Below are positions 8,156-17,186 of a stretch of DNA of 64,000 nucleotides, in pieces. The stretch spans positions 280,403 to 344,402 of the forward strand of contig JAWAHN010000001.1 in NCBI GenBank assembly GCA_038889235.1, in the 5' to 3' direction. The notes beneath the pieces are model-generated. The model was given only the letters and a program-made list of their open reading frames with translations. It was not told where the DNA came from and did no database searches. Within the stretch, counting starts at the first letter, position 1; each line of letters begins with the position of its first letter. Source of the DNA: Candidatus Jordarchaeales archaeon (GTDB taxonomy: Archaea > Asgardarchaeota > Jordiarchaeia > Jordiarchaeales > Freyrarchaeaceae). The position numbers were made by a program, and so were the translations under genes.

Positions 8156-9190
8156 TTGAGTGGGGAGGTAGCGTTGGTTACTGGGGCTTGCGGTTTTAAC
8201 GGGAGGTACATGGTTGAGTTGCTGTCTAGGAAAGGGTTTCATGTTAGGGCTACTGACGTGAAGGATGATGTTACGGGCGAGGTTAAGGCTGTTGGTGCTT
8301 CTGAGTTCGTGAAGGCAGACTTAACTAGGAGAGATGGACTGGAAGAGCTGGTTAAAGGTGTAGACGTTGTTTTTCATATCGCGGCGCTGTTCGATTACTT
8401 GGCTCCCATTGAGAAGCTTAGGCTGGTTAACGTTGAGGGGACGAGGAACTTGTTTGACGCGCTGCTTAAAGAGGGAAAGGTGCGAAGGATTATTCTTTGG
8501 AGTTCTGTCGCCGTTTACGGGATAGTTAACGAGAAAAACTATAAGCTTCCTGTGACTGAGGATCAGCCTTTGACTCCAGAGTGCCCTGGGGCCTACGATA
8601 GGTCGAAGCGGGAACAAGAAGAGCTGGCTTTAAAGTATTGTAAGGAGCATGGGCTGCCTGTTACTGTGATAAGACCAGCACCCATTTACGGTCCGGGCAA
8701 CGTCTACGGGGTGTACAACTTGATTTGGTTTGTCGCTAAGGGGGTTTTGCCCTTCCTTCCTGAAAACGCGGCTAAGGTTTCGCTGCCATTAGTCCACGTG
8801 GCTGATGTTTGTGAAGCAGCGTACTTTTTGGCTGAAAAGGAGAATACTGTTGGCGAAGTTTACAACGTTGTCGATGACAACACGCTTAACGCGAAGGAAA
8901 GCTTGGAGCTTATAGCCGCGCTGACTGGAGCACACCCCGTAGAATTTCCTGTCGCACCGTTAAGACTGCTCGCGAAAGTCATCAGGCAGCTGTCCAAGGT
9001 TTCCGGCTTTATGGCTAAGCGTAGGGGGGAAAGGCAGAAGCTTGAACCGGACATGCTGAACTACCTCCTCGGAAACTTTTACTTCTCCAACGAGAAGCTC
9101 AAAAGGGCAGGATATAAGTTTAGGTATCCTGACAGGAGGGTTGGGTTAGCTGAGACTATTTCGTGGTATATTGAAAGAGGGTTGCTTTGA
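8156..9190 (+). CDS. NAD-dependent epimerase/dehydratase (extended SDR)
   Basis: The 344-residue protein begins at TTG 8156 behind GGAGGTGG. It starts with the Rossmann motif LVTGACGFNGRYMVELL; the usual GxxGxxG is present as GACGFNG. DVVFHIAALFDY, WSSVAVYG and the catalytic YDRSKREQEE (YxxxK) follow, then PAPIYGPGN. These fit extended short-chain dehydrogenases that act on nucleotide sugars or on 3-beta-hydroxy sterol-like and dihydroflavonol-like substrates. The FLPENAAKVSLPLVHVADV segment is typical of the latter NSDHL/DFR-like group. The substrate is open. The small membrane protein starts 12 bp downstream, so the two are likely one operon. Confidence 0.8.
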   Translation: MSGEVALVTGACGFNGRYMVELLSRKGFHVRATDVKDDVTGEVKAVGASEFVKADLTRRDGLEELVKGVDVVFHIAALFDYLAPIEKLRLVNVEGTRNLFDALLKEGKVRRIILWSSVAVYGIVNEKNYKLPVTEDQPLTPECPGAYDRSKREQEELALKYCKEHGLPVTVIRPAPIYGPGNVYGVYNLIWFVAKGVLPFLPENAAKVSLPLVHVADVCEAAYFLAEKENTVGEVYNVVDDNTLNAKESLELIAALTGAHPVEFPVAPLRLLAKVIRQLSKVSGFMAKRRGERQKLEPDMLNYLLGNFYFSNEKLKRAGYKFRYPDRRVGLAETISWYIERGLL

Positions 9191-9202
9191 GAGGTGAGAG
9201 GT

Positions 9203-9667
9203 ATGAGCTTCCTACTAGACGTCTTCCTCCTCCTCGGGATAGGCATCGCGATCTCATGGACTGTTAAGCGTAAGAGGTTCAACCACTTAAGGAAAACCCT
9301 GACACTACTGCTATCAGTGGTAACCATAGTGATCTTTTACTCTGTGGCGATATCGCTGTACGTGAACAACATATACTTCCCACCGTACTGGATGATGATG
9401 AACTTCGTCTGGTCTCTCCCCCTGCCAGTCTTCTCGTTCATGGGGCGAGACTTTATGATCAATAGCGGAGTGCTCTGGATAACGACACCGAACCCGTTAG
9501 ACCTACCTGCAAGCGTTTTCGGAGTATTCATAACGGACCCGGTAAGTTTAACAATAGCCATAGTACTCTTCGCCCTCTATCCGTTCTGGCTCTACCTTGG
9601 AATATTGCTCGGCAGATTTCTATTCGGCTCTAGGCCCGAAGAAAAGGGCATGTTGGGAGCCTTTTAG
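9203..9667 (+). CDS. Multi-span membrane protein, unknown
   Basis: About 154 residues from ATG 9203 (site GAGGTGAG upstream; the in-frame GTG at 9194 lacks one). It has about three hydrophobic spans: 1-18, 35-57 and 108-135. No motif was recognised. It follows the SDR gene by 12 bp and probably works with it at the membrane. Confidence 0.6.
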   Translation: MSFLLDVFLLLGIGIAISWTVKRKRFNHLRKTLTLLLSVVTIVIFYSVAISLYVNNIYFPPYWMMMNFVWSLPLPVFSFMGRDFMINSGVLWITTPNPLDLPASVFGVFITDPVSLTIAIVLFALYPFWLYLGILLGRFLFGSRPEEKGMLGAF

Positions 9668-9806
9668 AGGAATTGAACACAACGGACAAGGAAAACTTAC
9701 ACTTCTTTCTCCTCTTTTCTCATTCGTTTCTAAGCTCTGCGGAGGTAGGCTTAAGTTTATATAAACGATTGATGGGTTTGTTGTTTCACTAGGCAGGTGG
9801 CGAGTG

Positions 9807-10310
9807 ATGAAGGTTCGCGGTAAGGTTTGGAAGTTTGGCGACAACATCGATACTGACGTAGTGATTCCTGGAAGGTATCTAACTCTCCGAGACCCTGACG
9901 AGATGGCTTCCCACGCTATGGAGGTCATTAGGCCGGAGTTTGCCAAAATGGTGAAGCCGGGTGACATTATAGTTGCGGGAAGGAATTTTGGGTGTGGTTC
10001 CAGCAGGGAGGAGGCGGCGTTCGTCCTCAAGCGCCTTGGCGTTGGCGCAGTAGTCGCAGAGTCTTTCGCGAGAATATTCTTTAGGAACGCGATAAACCTT
10101 GGGCTTCCCGTGGTTGAATGTAAGGGTGTTTCTGAAGCTGTGAATGAAGGGGACGAGGTTGAGGTGGATCTTGAAAAAGGTGTTCTTAGAAACGTGACAA
10201 GGAACGTTGAGCTAAGCTGCACGGTTCTACCGGAGTTCTTAATGGAGTTCATAAAGAGCGGGGGGGCTATAGAGGCATTGAAAAAGAAACTTAAGGCTCA
10301 GACTAAGTGA
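9807..10310 (+). CDS. Aconitase-family small (swivel) subunit: LeuD or homoaconitase small subunit
   Basis: The 167 residues match the swivel subunit: KFGDNIDTDVVIPGRYL at the N terminus, VAGRNFGCGSSREEAAFVLKRLG in the middle, then ESFARIFFRNAINLGLPVVE. It partners a large Fe-S subunit (not in the window) to isomerise 2-isopropylmalate or homocitrate-type acids. The specificity loop after GRYL reads TLRDPDEMASHAM. From memory, M. jannaschii LeuD has YLVY and its homoaconitase subunit YLRT; YLTL with DPDEMASH leans to the homoaconitase side but matches neither. The promoter TTTATATAAACG lies at about 9754-9765. Confidence 0.85.
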   Translation: MKVRGKVWKFGDNIDTDVVIPGRYLTLRDPDEMASHAMEVIRPEFAKMVKPGDIIVAGRNFGCGSSREEAAFVLKRLGVGAVVAESFARIFFRNAINLGLPVVECKGVSEAVNEGDEVEVDLEKGVLRNVTRNVELSCTVLPEFLMEFIKSGGAIEALKKKLKAQTK

Positions 10311-10354
10311 GAAATAGGAGGAAAGGAGCGGAGAAGCGCCGTGCGGTGAGAAAG

Positions 10355-10792
10355 CTACTTTTGCCGCGTTTTTATTTCTAGGTTTACCGGTATTCCCCGC
10401 TCCACGGACTTGGTGACTATGCAATAGTTTCTGAATATCGAGAGACACTGCTCGGCTTTCTTAGCTGTTTCGCTGTCGAGTTCCACGATTAGCTCAACGT
10501 CTACGTTCTTAACTCTAAGGTACCCGTTTTCCCTTACAACGACAACCTTAGACTTCACGGAAACATCGTAAGGGGAGAGCTTCGCCTTTTTGAAGCAGAA
10601 CATTAATGCCGCTGATAAGCAACCGCCAATTGATGCTGCCAGAAGGTCGAGAGGGCTAAACCCGGACGCGTCGCCGCCTATTTCCCGGGGCTCGTCCATT
10701 ATTAGAGGTGGAAATCCATCTATTTTAGCTTCGAAGCTGAGTTTCTCACGCCACTTCAATTCTGCTTCAGCCACAAGAACGGGTTCACTCAT
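10355..10792 (-). CDS. OsmC-family peroxiredoxin-like protein
   Basis: The protein has 145 residues. The two conserved cysteines of OsmC/Ohr proteins are present: LAASIGGCLSAAL near residue 57 and FRNYCIVTKSVERGIPV near 125. PLIMDEPREIGGDASGFSPLDLL is the typical dimer-interface stretch. The family reduces organic hydroperoxides through the Cys pair; archaeal members of this YhfA-like size are often of unclear substrate. A paralogue lies at 23619-24044. The ATG has a GAGGGGTGG site. It converges on the aconitase-family gene. Confidence 0.85.
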   Translation of the reverse strand: MSEPVLVAEAELKWREKLSFEAKIDGFPPLIMDEPREIGGDASGFSPLDLLAASIGGCLSAALMFCFKKAKLSPYDVSVKSKVVVVRENGYLRVKNVDVELIVELDSETAKKAEQCLSIFRNYCIVTKSVERGIPVNLEIKTRQK

Positions 10793-11452
10793 TAATCCAC
10801 CCCTCTGACACGAAAGAAAACACTAGGTGGAGCTAGCGGCTTTTCTAAGCCTAGAAAACGCATATAACTCTTTTGCCAGCGGTGTTCCAATGTGAAAGCC
10901 GCCTGCTTTCAGGCACTACATGAAGTAACAAATAGGAAGACTTCAACTGAGTGCAGGCAAGAGGTTCAACTACCGAGTTGAGGACATTAACCCGCCGAAA
11001 GCCGCAACGGCTACACTTACCATCTGAAAATTTTCTTTTCAATAGATCCCTCTTCGTGGCTTAAAACGGCCGATAATTTATTTATAAATTTAAGTGTTTA
11101 TTGTTGTCTCAAGCGTTTCACTTTGAATCATTGTGGCTGCAGGGGAATTGGCGCCCGGTAATGTAATTGTCTACGTGTTATTTTATTCCTTCCTTCACAC
11201 TTCTCGTTAATGTGAGGCCCTCTTCTCTCAAATGACTCGTTTTTACTGCTGGCTTTTTCTCTTCTCGAGCCTAACGTCAATACCGTGAGGCGATCTGGCA
11301 AAAACGACGTTAATTTTTTGAAGAAGGTTGAGCGATTAAAGTTACACGGGGAAAGTTTTCCCCTTATTTTAAGTGAACTTTTCCGCGGACCTAAAAAACC
11401 AAAAAGTTTTTTGGGTTCTCTGAGCCTCTTCGTGAGAGAGGGGTGGTTTATT
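10793..11452. other. Intergenic region with near-palindromes and no convincing gene
   Basis: No supported gene lies here. Around 10900-11040 the minus strand carries a Cys-containing fragment (GKCSRCGFRR) and a small GCCTG/CAGGC hairpin (10903-10918) reminiscent of the 3' end of a transposon tnpB gene, but too short and interrupted to call. AT-rich sequence at 11085-11100 could be a promoter. Two N7-GT-N7 inverted repeats at 11348-11363 and 11399-11414 precede the nitroreductase gene. Confidence 0.4.
11348..11414. promoter_or_regulatory. Two near-palindromes upstream of the nitroreductase gene
   Basis: GGGGAAA-GT-TTTCCCC (11348-11363) and CCAAAAA-GT-TTTTTGG (11399-11414) each have perfect seven-base arms around GT. 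Their centres are 51 bp apart and a TTATTTTAA TATA-like element lies between them. The nitroreductase start is 39 bp downstream of the second. A paired operator around the core promoter is inferred. Confidence 0.45.
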
Positions 11453-11974
11453 GTGGATTTCTTCGAAGTAGTAAGGGCAAGGAGGAGTGTGCGAAGCTAT
11501 TTGGACGAAGATGTTTCTGACGGTGAGGTGAGAAGGCTTCTTGAGGCGGCGATTCTTGCTCCCTCAGCTGGAAACTGCCAGCCGTGGGAGTTTATCGTTG
11601 TAAGAGACGAAAAACGCAAGGAGGCTTTGTCTAAAGCCGCCCTTGGGCAGAGGTTTATTGCCGAGGCGCCTGTGGTTATAGTTGTGTGCGCTAACATTCC
11701 GAGGACTGCAGCCCATTATGGGCCTCGGGGGGCGAACCTCTACGTGATACAGGACACGGCGGCAGCCACTCAGAACATACTTCTCGCGGCAACAGCTATG
11801 GGTTTAGCAACTTGTTGGGTTGGGGCTTTTGACGAGAGGAAGGTGTCAGAAATACTGGAACTACCGGAAGAGGTAAGGCCGCTTGCGATAATACCAGTCG
11901 GCCGACCGAGAAAGGTTCCACCTATGCCTCCGAGGATACCGTTGGAGCGCGTGGTTCACTACGAGAAGTGGTGA
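11453..11974 (+). CDS. Nitroreductase-family FMN oxidoreductase
   Basis: The GTG at 11453 with GGGGTGG upstream gives a 173-residue protein, the normal length; the frame is open further upstream, but that part has no similarity and lies in the promoter. Motifs: VVRARRSVRSYLDEDV at the start, AILAPSAGNCQPWEFIVVRDE (FMN site), QDTAAATQNILLAATAMGLATCWVGAFDE, and IIPVGRP near the end. The family uses FMN and NAD(P)H to reduce quinones, nitro compounds or flavins, and also includes reductases with specialised roles. The physiological substrate is unknown. Confidence 0.85.
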   Translation: MDFFEVVRARRSVRSYLDEDVSDGEVRRLLEAAILAPSAGNCQPWEFIVVRDEKRKEALSKAALGQRFIAEAPVVIVVCANIPRTAAHYGPRGANLYVIQDTAAATQNILLAATAMGLATCWVGAFDERKVSEILELPEEVRPLAIIPVGRPRKVPPMPPRIPLERVVHYEKW

Positions 11975-11986
11975 ACATCTTCCCCT

Positions 11987-12259
11987 TCACTTTATTTTGA
12001 AATCCTTGAACTCTCCCTTGTATTCCTCCCAGAAGATTTCCACGTTAGTCACCCTGGCAGCTGGCGGTCCTCTTTTACAGAACTCAATGAGGGCTTCGAC
12101 AGCCTCTTTTTCTCCCTCAAAAACGGCCTCCACTCGTCCGTCTGGGAGGTTTCTAACCCACCCTGTTACGCCACGTTGCTTAGCTTCCCTTCTAGTAGTG
12201 TCCCTAAAGAAGACCCCTTGAACCCTCCCACTAACGATAACCCTAGCTCTAACCTTCAA
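11987..12259 (-). CDS. acyP: Acylphosphatase
   Basis: The 90-residue length is typical. The active-site loop [18 protein letters not shown] contains the catalytic Arg (Arg20 region), and [21 protein letters not shown] contains the catalytic Asn. It hydrolyses acyl phosphates such as acetyl phosphate or carbamoyl phosphate. It starts at TTG and converges on the nitroreductase gene with a 12-bp gap. Confidence 0.92.
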   Translation of the reverse strand: MKVRARVIVSGRVQGVFFRDTTRREAKQRGVTGWVRNLPDGRVEAVFEGEKEAVEALIEFCKRGPPAARVTNVEIFWEEYKGEFKDFKIK

Positions 12260-12394
12260 GGAAATTCGAACCCTCCCCTCCGAGCGGTGGACATTTGGTG
12301 AGTAGCCCAGTGATGGGGGCTTTACAGTGTTCAGCGGTGCAAAGTTTAAACGTTTTGGCTAAAGGATTTGGAGAAGTGATGAGTTGTTCAACGT

Positions 12395-13081
12395 TCACCT
12401 GCGTCTTGGTGGCCTTTTTATTGAGACGAGCCTTATGAACTCTGCCGTGTCTTCTGCAGAGTCGGCTATTCCCTCAACGAAGTCTATCATGTTGCTTAAG
12501 GTTATCGCCGCGAATGGAGGAATTTCACTGCACTTCCATTCTTGAAGCGACTTCCTTAGAGCTAAGTGGTCTTGGTCCACTTCAAACTCTATGCGGTCTA
12601 CCTCGTCTACGAGAGGTATAATGTCGCGTCCCTCTCTGAGAGCATCTATGGTTTCTAATAGCTTCTCCACGCACTTCTTGGCGTCGTGCAACATTCTTAC
12701 GAACTGTTCGCCTAGCATCCTGATATACTGTGGGTCCAAGATGGAGATCCTTCTGGCAACAGCGTTAGCGTTGTTGGCTACGGCGTCAAGCCGTTTAGTC
12801 AGGTGAACCAAGTCTTCTCTCTCGGAAGGATCCAGCCGTCCCTCTGAAAGCGTAGTGAGGATGCTTCTCCTTATGATGTCTGCCTCGTGTTCTATCTCAC
12901 CAACCCTGCGTGCTACAACAGATATTTCCTCGGGGCTGCAACCGCTCATTATCAGTTCAACTAAGCTGACAAGTTCTGTAACGCAGTTGAAAACCTTCCT
13001 GGTGTGCTCGTCTATCAAACTGATCGATTTTTCCTCTCTCCTAACGCGGAACCAACTGGCTAAATCAGGCAACACAACCAC
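12395..13081 (-). CDS. DUF47/PhoU-like helical protein (first copy)
   Basis: This 228-residue all-helical protein has the DUF47 pattern: ESLVELIMSGCS-type helix, VGEIEHEADIIRRSILTTLSEG near 60-85, EDLVHLTKRLDAVANNANAVARR, and DQDHLALRKSLQEW. These proteins resemble PhoU and usually sit beside PiT phosphate permeases, which they are thought to control. No permease is adjacent here. Acidic E/D-xxx-D clusters probably bind metal. A second copy lies at 51223-51873. The start is GTG; an in-frame GTG or TTG two or three codons further on is also possible. Confidence 0.78.
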   Translation of the reverse strand: MVVLPDLASWFRVRREEKSISLIDEHTRKVFNCVTELVSLVELIMSGCSPEEISVVARRVGEIEHEADIIRRSILTTLSEGRLDPSEREDLVHLTKRLDAVANNANAVARRISILDPQYIRMLGEQFVRMLHDAKKCVEKLLETIDALREGRDIIPLVDEVDRIEFEVDQDHLALRKSLQEWKCSEIPPFAAITLSNMIDFVEGIADSAEDTAEFIRLVSIKRPPRRR

Positions 13082-13267
13082 CCTTCAATAAGAAAACAAC
13101 TTCAAACCGTAAGGTGCAAGAGACATTATTTTAACCTTGAGATATTGAGACCTTTTTAGGTTTTTCCTAGGTTTCTTCCCAAACAGTTTTTCCATGAAGT
13201 GACTGAAAAAAGGGGGGTTATTGTTCTTTTTAATGACGTAGGCAGACGGCCTCCAACGCGTGTAGCC

Positions 13268-14170
13268 TTACGCCTTCAGCTTCGACGCCAGCTGGTTAAC
13301 GGCTTGTTCCATTCCGGGGGCGTGCAAACTACACCCTGCGAAGCCTTCGTCTTTGAGTGCTTTAATGAACTTCGTGAAGAACTCTATGTTCACCTTTAAG
13401 CGCGCTTTTACTTTTTCTTCTCCCTCCAGCGTTTCGGCTTTCTCAAGAGCATTTATCAGCTCTGGGGGAACGATGACTCGCGGGTCTTCGTTTAAGCGTC
13501 TCGCGTCGGCCACGTTAGCAGGTATCCTAATGCCAACTACCACCGGGACGCCGAGAAAACTAACAGCTTTCTTGAAGCTCTTCAAAGCTTCAAAGTTGAA
13601 AGTGGGATAGGTGACTATGAAGTCTAATCCGGCTTTAGTCATTCTTTCAAGCCTCTTCACCTCGACCTCAATGGGAGAAGCCGCTGGAAAGGCTATTGCC
13701 CCAACGCATAAGTTCGGTGGCTCCGGAATCTTCTGCCCAAAAACCTCCCCTTTTTCGGACAGTGTTTTCAACATCTGGACTAGTTGGGCGGAGTCTAAGT
13801 CGAAGACTGCCATGGCATGTGGAATGTCGCTCATCTTCGGGTGACTGCCATCGGTCACCAGGAAGTGGTTGACACCAAGCATTCCAGCAGCTAGGACGTC
13901 TGAAAGTAGGGCTGCCCTATTCCTGTCCCTGCACGTGAGCTGGCATATGACTTCCAACCCGGTCTCTTTCTTCACAACTCCAGACACGACGACAGTGTTA
14001 GCCACGCCCAGCGTTTCTCTGGGCTCGGAAACTATGACCGCTGAAACCTTACCCATGGATTTAACTGCTTCAACAATAGCTTTCAGGTTGGTAACCCTTG
14101 CAGAGTCCACTTGGCCTATGACGGCGAACCCTTTCTCCAAAAAACCCTTCATCTTCAACCACATCACCAC
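13268..14170 (-). CDS. metF: Methylenetetrahydrofolate reductase family protein (MetF-like)
   Basis: The 300-residue TIM-barrel protein has LSxRxR-type and repeat features of short MetF: VTNLKAIVEAVKSMG, GLEVICQLTCRDRNRAALLSDVLAAGMLGVNHFLVTDGSHPKM (flavin side), AVFDLDSAQLVQML and GLDFIVTYPTFNFEALKSF. It reduces methylene-tetrahydropterin to methyl-tetrahydropterin with FAD. It overlaps the stop of metV (seven bases), the MetVF arrangement of acetogens. MetV passes electrons from an Hdr-type module in that system, and an Hdr cluster lies 4 kb away. The exact start among GTG, GTG and ATG codons is uncertain. Confidence 0.85.
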   Translation of the reverse strand: MVMWLKMKGFLEKGFAVIGQVDSARVTNLKAIVEAVKSMGKVSAVIVSEPRETLGVANTVVVSGVVKKETGLEVICQLTCRDRNRAALLSDVLAAGMLGVNHFLVTDGSHPKMSDIPHAMAVFDLDSAQLVQMLKTLSEKGEVFGQKIPEPPNLCVGAIAFPAASPIEVEVKRLERMTKAGLDFIVTYPTFNFEALKSFKKAVSFLGVPVVVGIRIPANVADARRLNEDPRVIVPPELINALEKAETLEGEEKVKARLKVNIEFFTKFIKALKDEGFAGCSLHAPGMEQAVNQLASKLKA

Positions 14171-14823
14171 ACGAGCTTAGCTGCCCCGACTTTGACATTC
14201 CTGTCGAGTGGGGGATTTATTTTGAGAAAGTCTGCTTCCCTTCCCTCGCTCTTCATCCTCTCCCACACCTTCACCCAGACGCAGTCAACTTCATCCCCGA
14301 TAACCCCACACTTGCCGTTAATCATATCTTCGCACGGCCCGTTCATGAGCCCCTTCGCGCACAAAACCTTAGGACATAACCCCTCTGTCTCGTTGAGGAC
14401 GCATACCCCACACTCTCTGCACCTTTCTAAAAATCGTCCTATGTGCTCCACCTCCCCAAGGAAGACGGTGTCTAGGGCGGCCACTGTCTTCTTTCCGCTG
14501 GCTTCACCTACAGCTTGCACCCCTGCACCGCAAGACATGACAAGCAGAGCATCAGCCCTTTTGACCTCCTCATCGATTCTCTTTAGGTCACGTCTGTTTA
14601 TCCTAACGTCGCAAGGTGATTCTATTACTATTGAGGCTAGGACGTTTTTGCCCCACTCCAGGAGCTTCTTAACCATCTCCTTCACTTGATCCTCGCCACC
14701 GGTCCTACATATCGTGGCGCATGTACCACACCCGATGACTACTATGTCGCGGTATGGTTCAAGCGCCCGCTTTACCTCCTCATCAGACTTAGCCACGGTA
14801 ACTATCAATTCAAAAACCCCCAA
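14164..14823 (-). CDS. metV: MetV-type Fe-S/zinc protein (methylenetetrahydrofolate reductase C-terminal family)
   Basis: The 219-residue protein matches MetV. An N-terminal VVIGCGTCATICRTGG has three Cys close together; a VIESPCDVRINRRDL segment, LLVMSCGAGVQAVGE, and a C-terminal RCRECGVCVLNETEGLCPKVLCAKGLMNGPC follow, the last typical of this family. MetV joins MetF in acetogenic bacteria and links it to electron carriers. It is first in a two-gene operon with metF. It starts at TTG 14823; a second TTG five codons on has a better spaced GGGGGT. Confidence 0.88.
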   Translation of the reverse strand: MGVFELIVTVAKSDEEVKRALEPYRDIVVIGCGTCATICRTGGEDQVKEMVKKLLEWGKNVLASIVIESPCDVRINRRDLKRIDEEVKRADALLVMSCGAGVQAVGEASGKKTVAALDTVFLGEVEHIGRFLERCRECGVCVLNETEGLCPKVLCAKGLMNGPCEDMINGKCGVIGDEVDCVWVKVWERMKSEGREADFLKINPPLDRNVKVGAAKLVW

Positions 14824-14979
14824 CTGCCGGGAGACAAAACTAATTGGCTCGCAGGCATAATTTAAATGTTGTTTTCCGCCACCACATGAGAAGGCCAGAG
14901 TCTTTGTCTGAAAATTTTATAACTAGGGAGGAAAACATGAAAAAACTAAAAAGTAGGCACGAACCGGTGGGTTCTAGGC

Positions 14980-15888
14980 TTGAATGAGGCGAGTAGGCAG
15001 CTTATACATGCTTCCTGCTTAAGCACTACTTGGAAGCTTTTCCTTAACTGTAGGCCGTGGAATGCAGCTAGCTGGGCTAGCTTAGTAGTGTTCGGGTGGA
15101 CGACGACAATTAAAGAATTCTCACTTGTAGACTTCTTCGCCAACTTAGTTGTTCTAGGCTTCTTTTCAGTACTTCTTAACGGAGTCTCCTTCGCTGTCAA
15201 CAACGTTTTTGACATTGAAGAGGATAGGAGGGCTTCTAAGAGGAACCTCGTCGCAAGTGGAGAGGTCGATGCGAGAAAGGTACTTATGTTCTCCCTAGTT
15301 ATTAGTGGATTCTCGCTTGTCTTTTTCGCCTACACCTGCGGGCTAGAGGGAGCGCTACTTGCGCTATCCTGCCTCGTGCTTGGTTTGCTCTACTCGGCGC
15401 CGCCTTTCAGGTTCAAGGAGAGGCCCATGCTAGATGTGGCATCCCACGGCCTTTTCTTGGGATCCCTCCTAGTTTTACTGGGGGCTTACTTTAGAGACGG
15501 GGCGCCAAACAACGTGACCTATGCTTACTCGATAGCCTTCTTCTTCATCTCGTGCATCTTCCAGCTTCAGAACCTGCTCGGGGACTATGCTTTCGACAGA
15601 GACGCGGGAGTTAAGACGAGTATTGTGAGACTTGGCTCTCTTGAAAAGGGACGGGTGATTTCCAGCATTTTCATCGCTGTCGGGATCGTTGTAACCGTGG
15701 TGGCTGCGTGGCATTTCAACATTAACCCGCTACTATTAGCTGTCTTGCTTTCCGTGCAGGTCTTGAATCTTCTGCTCATCCAGCCTAAAACTCCAGTTTA
15801 CGCGGTTTACGTTTTCCAGAAGAAGGTTCAGCCATACCTAATGACGTGTTGGGGAACTGTTCTGCTTTTCGCAACGCTAGTCTCTTGA
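14980..15888 (+). CDS. UbiA-family prenyltransferase
   Basis: This 302-residue integral membrane protein has about eight to nine spans. The first Asp-rich motif is NNVFDIEEDRRASKRNL (NDxxDxxxD type with Asn in first place) near residue 75; the second is LLGDYAFDRDAGVKT near 200. UbiA enzymes transfer a polyprenyl group to an aromatic or lipid acceptor. In archaea the family makes digeranylgeranylglyceryl phosphate, prenylated quinones or protohaem-related products. Inositol-phosphate synthase lies convergently next to it, so a lipid role is possible but not shown. Confidence 0.82.
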   Translation: MNEASRQLIHASCLSTTWKLFLNCRPWNAASWASLVVFGWTTTIKEFSLVDFFANLVVLGFFSVLLNGVSFAVNNVFDIEEDRRASKRNLVASGEVDARKVLMFSLVISGFSLVFFAYTCGLEGALLALSCLVLGLLYSAPPFRFKERPMLDVASHGLFLGSLLVLLGAYFRDGAPNNVTYAYSIAFFFISCIFQLQNLLGDYAFDRDAGVKTSIVRLGSLEKGRVISSIFIAVGIVVTVVAAWHFNINPLLLAVLLSVQVLNLLLIQPKTPVYAVYVFQKKVQPYLMTCWGTVLLFATLVS

Positions 15889-15918
15889 TAAAATAAGGGG
15901 TTTGTGAGCCTTTAACGG

Positions 15919-16968
15919 TCACTTCCTCAGAAATTCCGCGATAAGTCTCTCAGCGTCGGATAGCCTTACGGAAAACGGTGGCTTCTTGAAGCCGTAAGCG
16001 CAAAGGGGAAGTATAACGCCGCCCATCCCCTTGTCCATTGCGAACTTGACCCCTCTTATTACGTCGACGAGTATTCCGGCGGCGTTTGGCCCGTCCACGG
16101 TGTTGAGGAATATGTCTATTTTCACCGGCGTTCTGTTAAAGTAAAGTCCTCTAACCCAGAAGTAGGATGCCCTAGAGTTTTTCATGAAGCTTATGTAGTC
16201 AGTTGTTCCCGCTACAACCGGCGCGTCGTATGGAAGCGAGGCTTTAACCGCCGCAGTCTTAACCCGCCTTTTGAAGTCACCCCTATCCCTCTGCAGAGTG
16301 TTTAGAGCTTCCAAGCCACCGCCTATGTCTAGCTGGTATGTTTCCTCTACCTTGACACCCCTTTTCACGAGGAACTCTAGGATCGCCTTGTGCAGGACTG
16401 TGGCGCCTATCTGGTCCATTAGGTCGTCTCCGACTAAAGGTAGGCCGGCCGACTGGAACTTTGAGGCCCACTTTTCGCTCACGGCGATCTCAGCCGGCGT
16501 CGCGTTTATGAACGCGCAGCCAGCCTTGAGAGCTTGTTCAGCATACCAATTTGAAGCCTCAACGCCGCCAGTGGGTATGAGGTTGACTAATATTTCGGCA
16601 CCGGACTCTTTGAGCTCTTTAGCTACGTCCACCGGTTTCTCCTCGCTCACCTTAACATAGTCGGAGATGTATTCGCCGATCCCGTCCTTAACCTCGCCCA
16701 TCTTGACCTTGACACCAGTTTTCGGGACGTCATAAATCTTCTCGTAACAATTGGGTTCAGCGAAAATGGCTTCCGAGAGGTCTTTCCCAACCTTGCGTGC
16801 GTCAACGTCAAAGGCAGCCACAAATTCTATGTCACCAACAGTGTATCCGCCGAAAACTTCGTGCATTAGCCCGACGGTATCACCATGATTCTTGTACATG
16901 TAAACCCCTTGGACAAGAGCGGAGCAGCAGTTTCCAACGCCTGCAACCGCAACCTTGATCTTACCCAT
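15919..16968 (-). CDS. ino1: myo-Inositol-1-phosphate synthase, archaeal type
   Basis: ATG 16968 with GGAGGG eight bases upstream gives 349 residues; an open extension upstream would overlap mer and is not used. The NAD-binding start is KVAVAGVGNCCSALVQGV. Later motifs are LIPTGGVEASNWYAEQAL, FINATPAEIAVSEKW and LVGDDLMDQIGATVLHKAI, all typical of the short archaeal and actinobacterial enzymes. It converts glucose-6-phosphate to myo-inositol-1-phosphate, used for archaetidylinositol lipids or the solute di-myo-inositol phosphate. It is 218 bp downstream of mer on the same strand. Confidence 0.93.
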   Translation of the reverse strand: MGKIKVAVAGVGNCCSALVQGVYMYKNHGDTVGLMHEVFGGYTVGDIEFVAAFDVDARKVGKDLSEAIFAEPNCYEKIYDVPKTGVKVKMGEVKDGIGEYISDYVKVSEEKPVDVAKELKESGAEILVNLIPTGGVEASNWYAEQALKAGCAFINATPAEIAVSEKWASKFQSAGLPLVGDDLMDQIGATVLHKAILEFLVKRGVKVEETYQLDIGGGLEALNTLQRDRGDFKRRVKTAAVKASLPYDAPVVAGTTDYISFMKNSRASYFWVRGLYFNRTPVKIDIFLNTVDGPNAAGILVDVIRGVKFAMDKGMGGVILPLCAYGFKKPPFSVRLSDAERLIAEFLRK

Positions 16969-17186
16969 ACCAAAGCCCTCCGAGACGTGAAAACAGGGGA
17001 ATGCCGCAAAATCCCTAGCTGGGGGTACATTAAAAAAGGTTGCGTTTAGCAACTTTGCAACCCAAGAATCTAACGGCTTAAAGTCAAGCATGCGTCCTTT
17101 AAACGGCAAAGGATGAGAAGACACAACCTGGGAGCTGAGTGCAAGAAAAGCGGGGAGGTCGTTTTTGGTTCCAGGAAAAAGGGAGT

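Noticed and set aside
10851..11042. Possible tnpB 3'-end remnant on the minus strand
   Set aside because: Only a short Cys fragment and a small hairpin are visible; no RuvC motif or element ends could be found.
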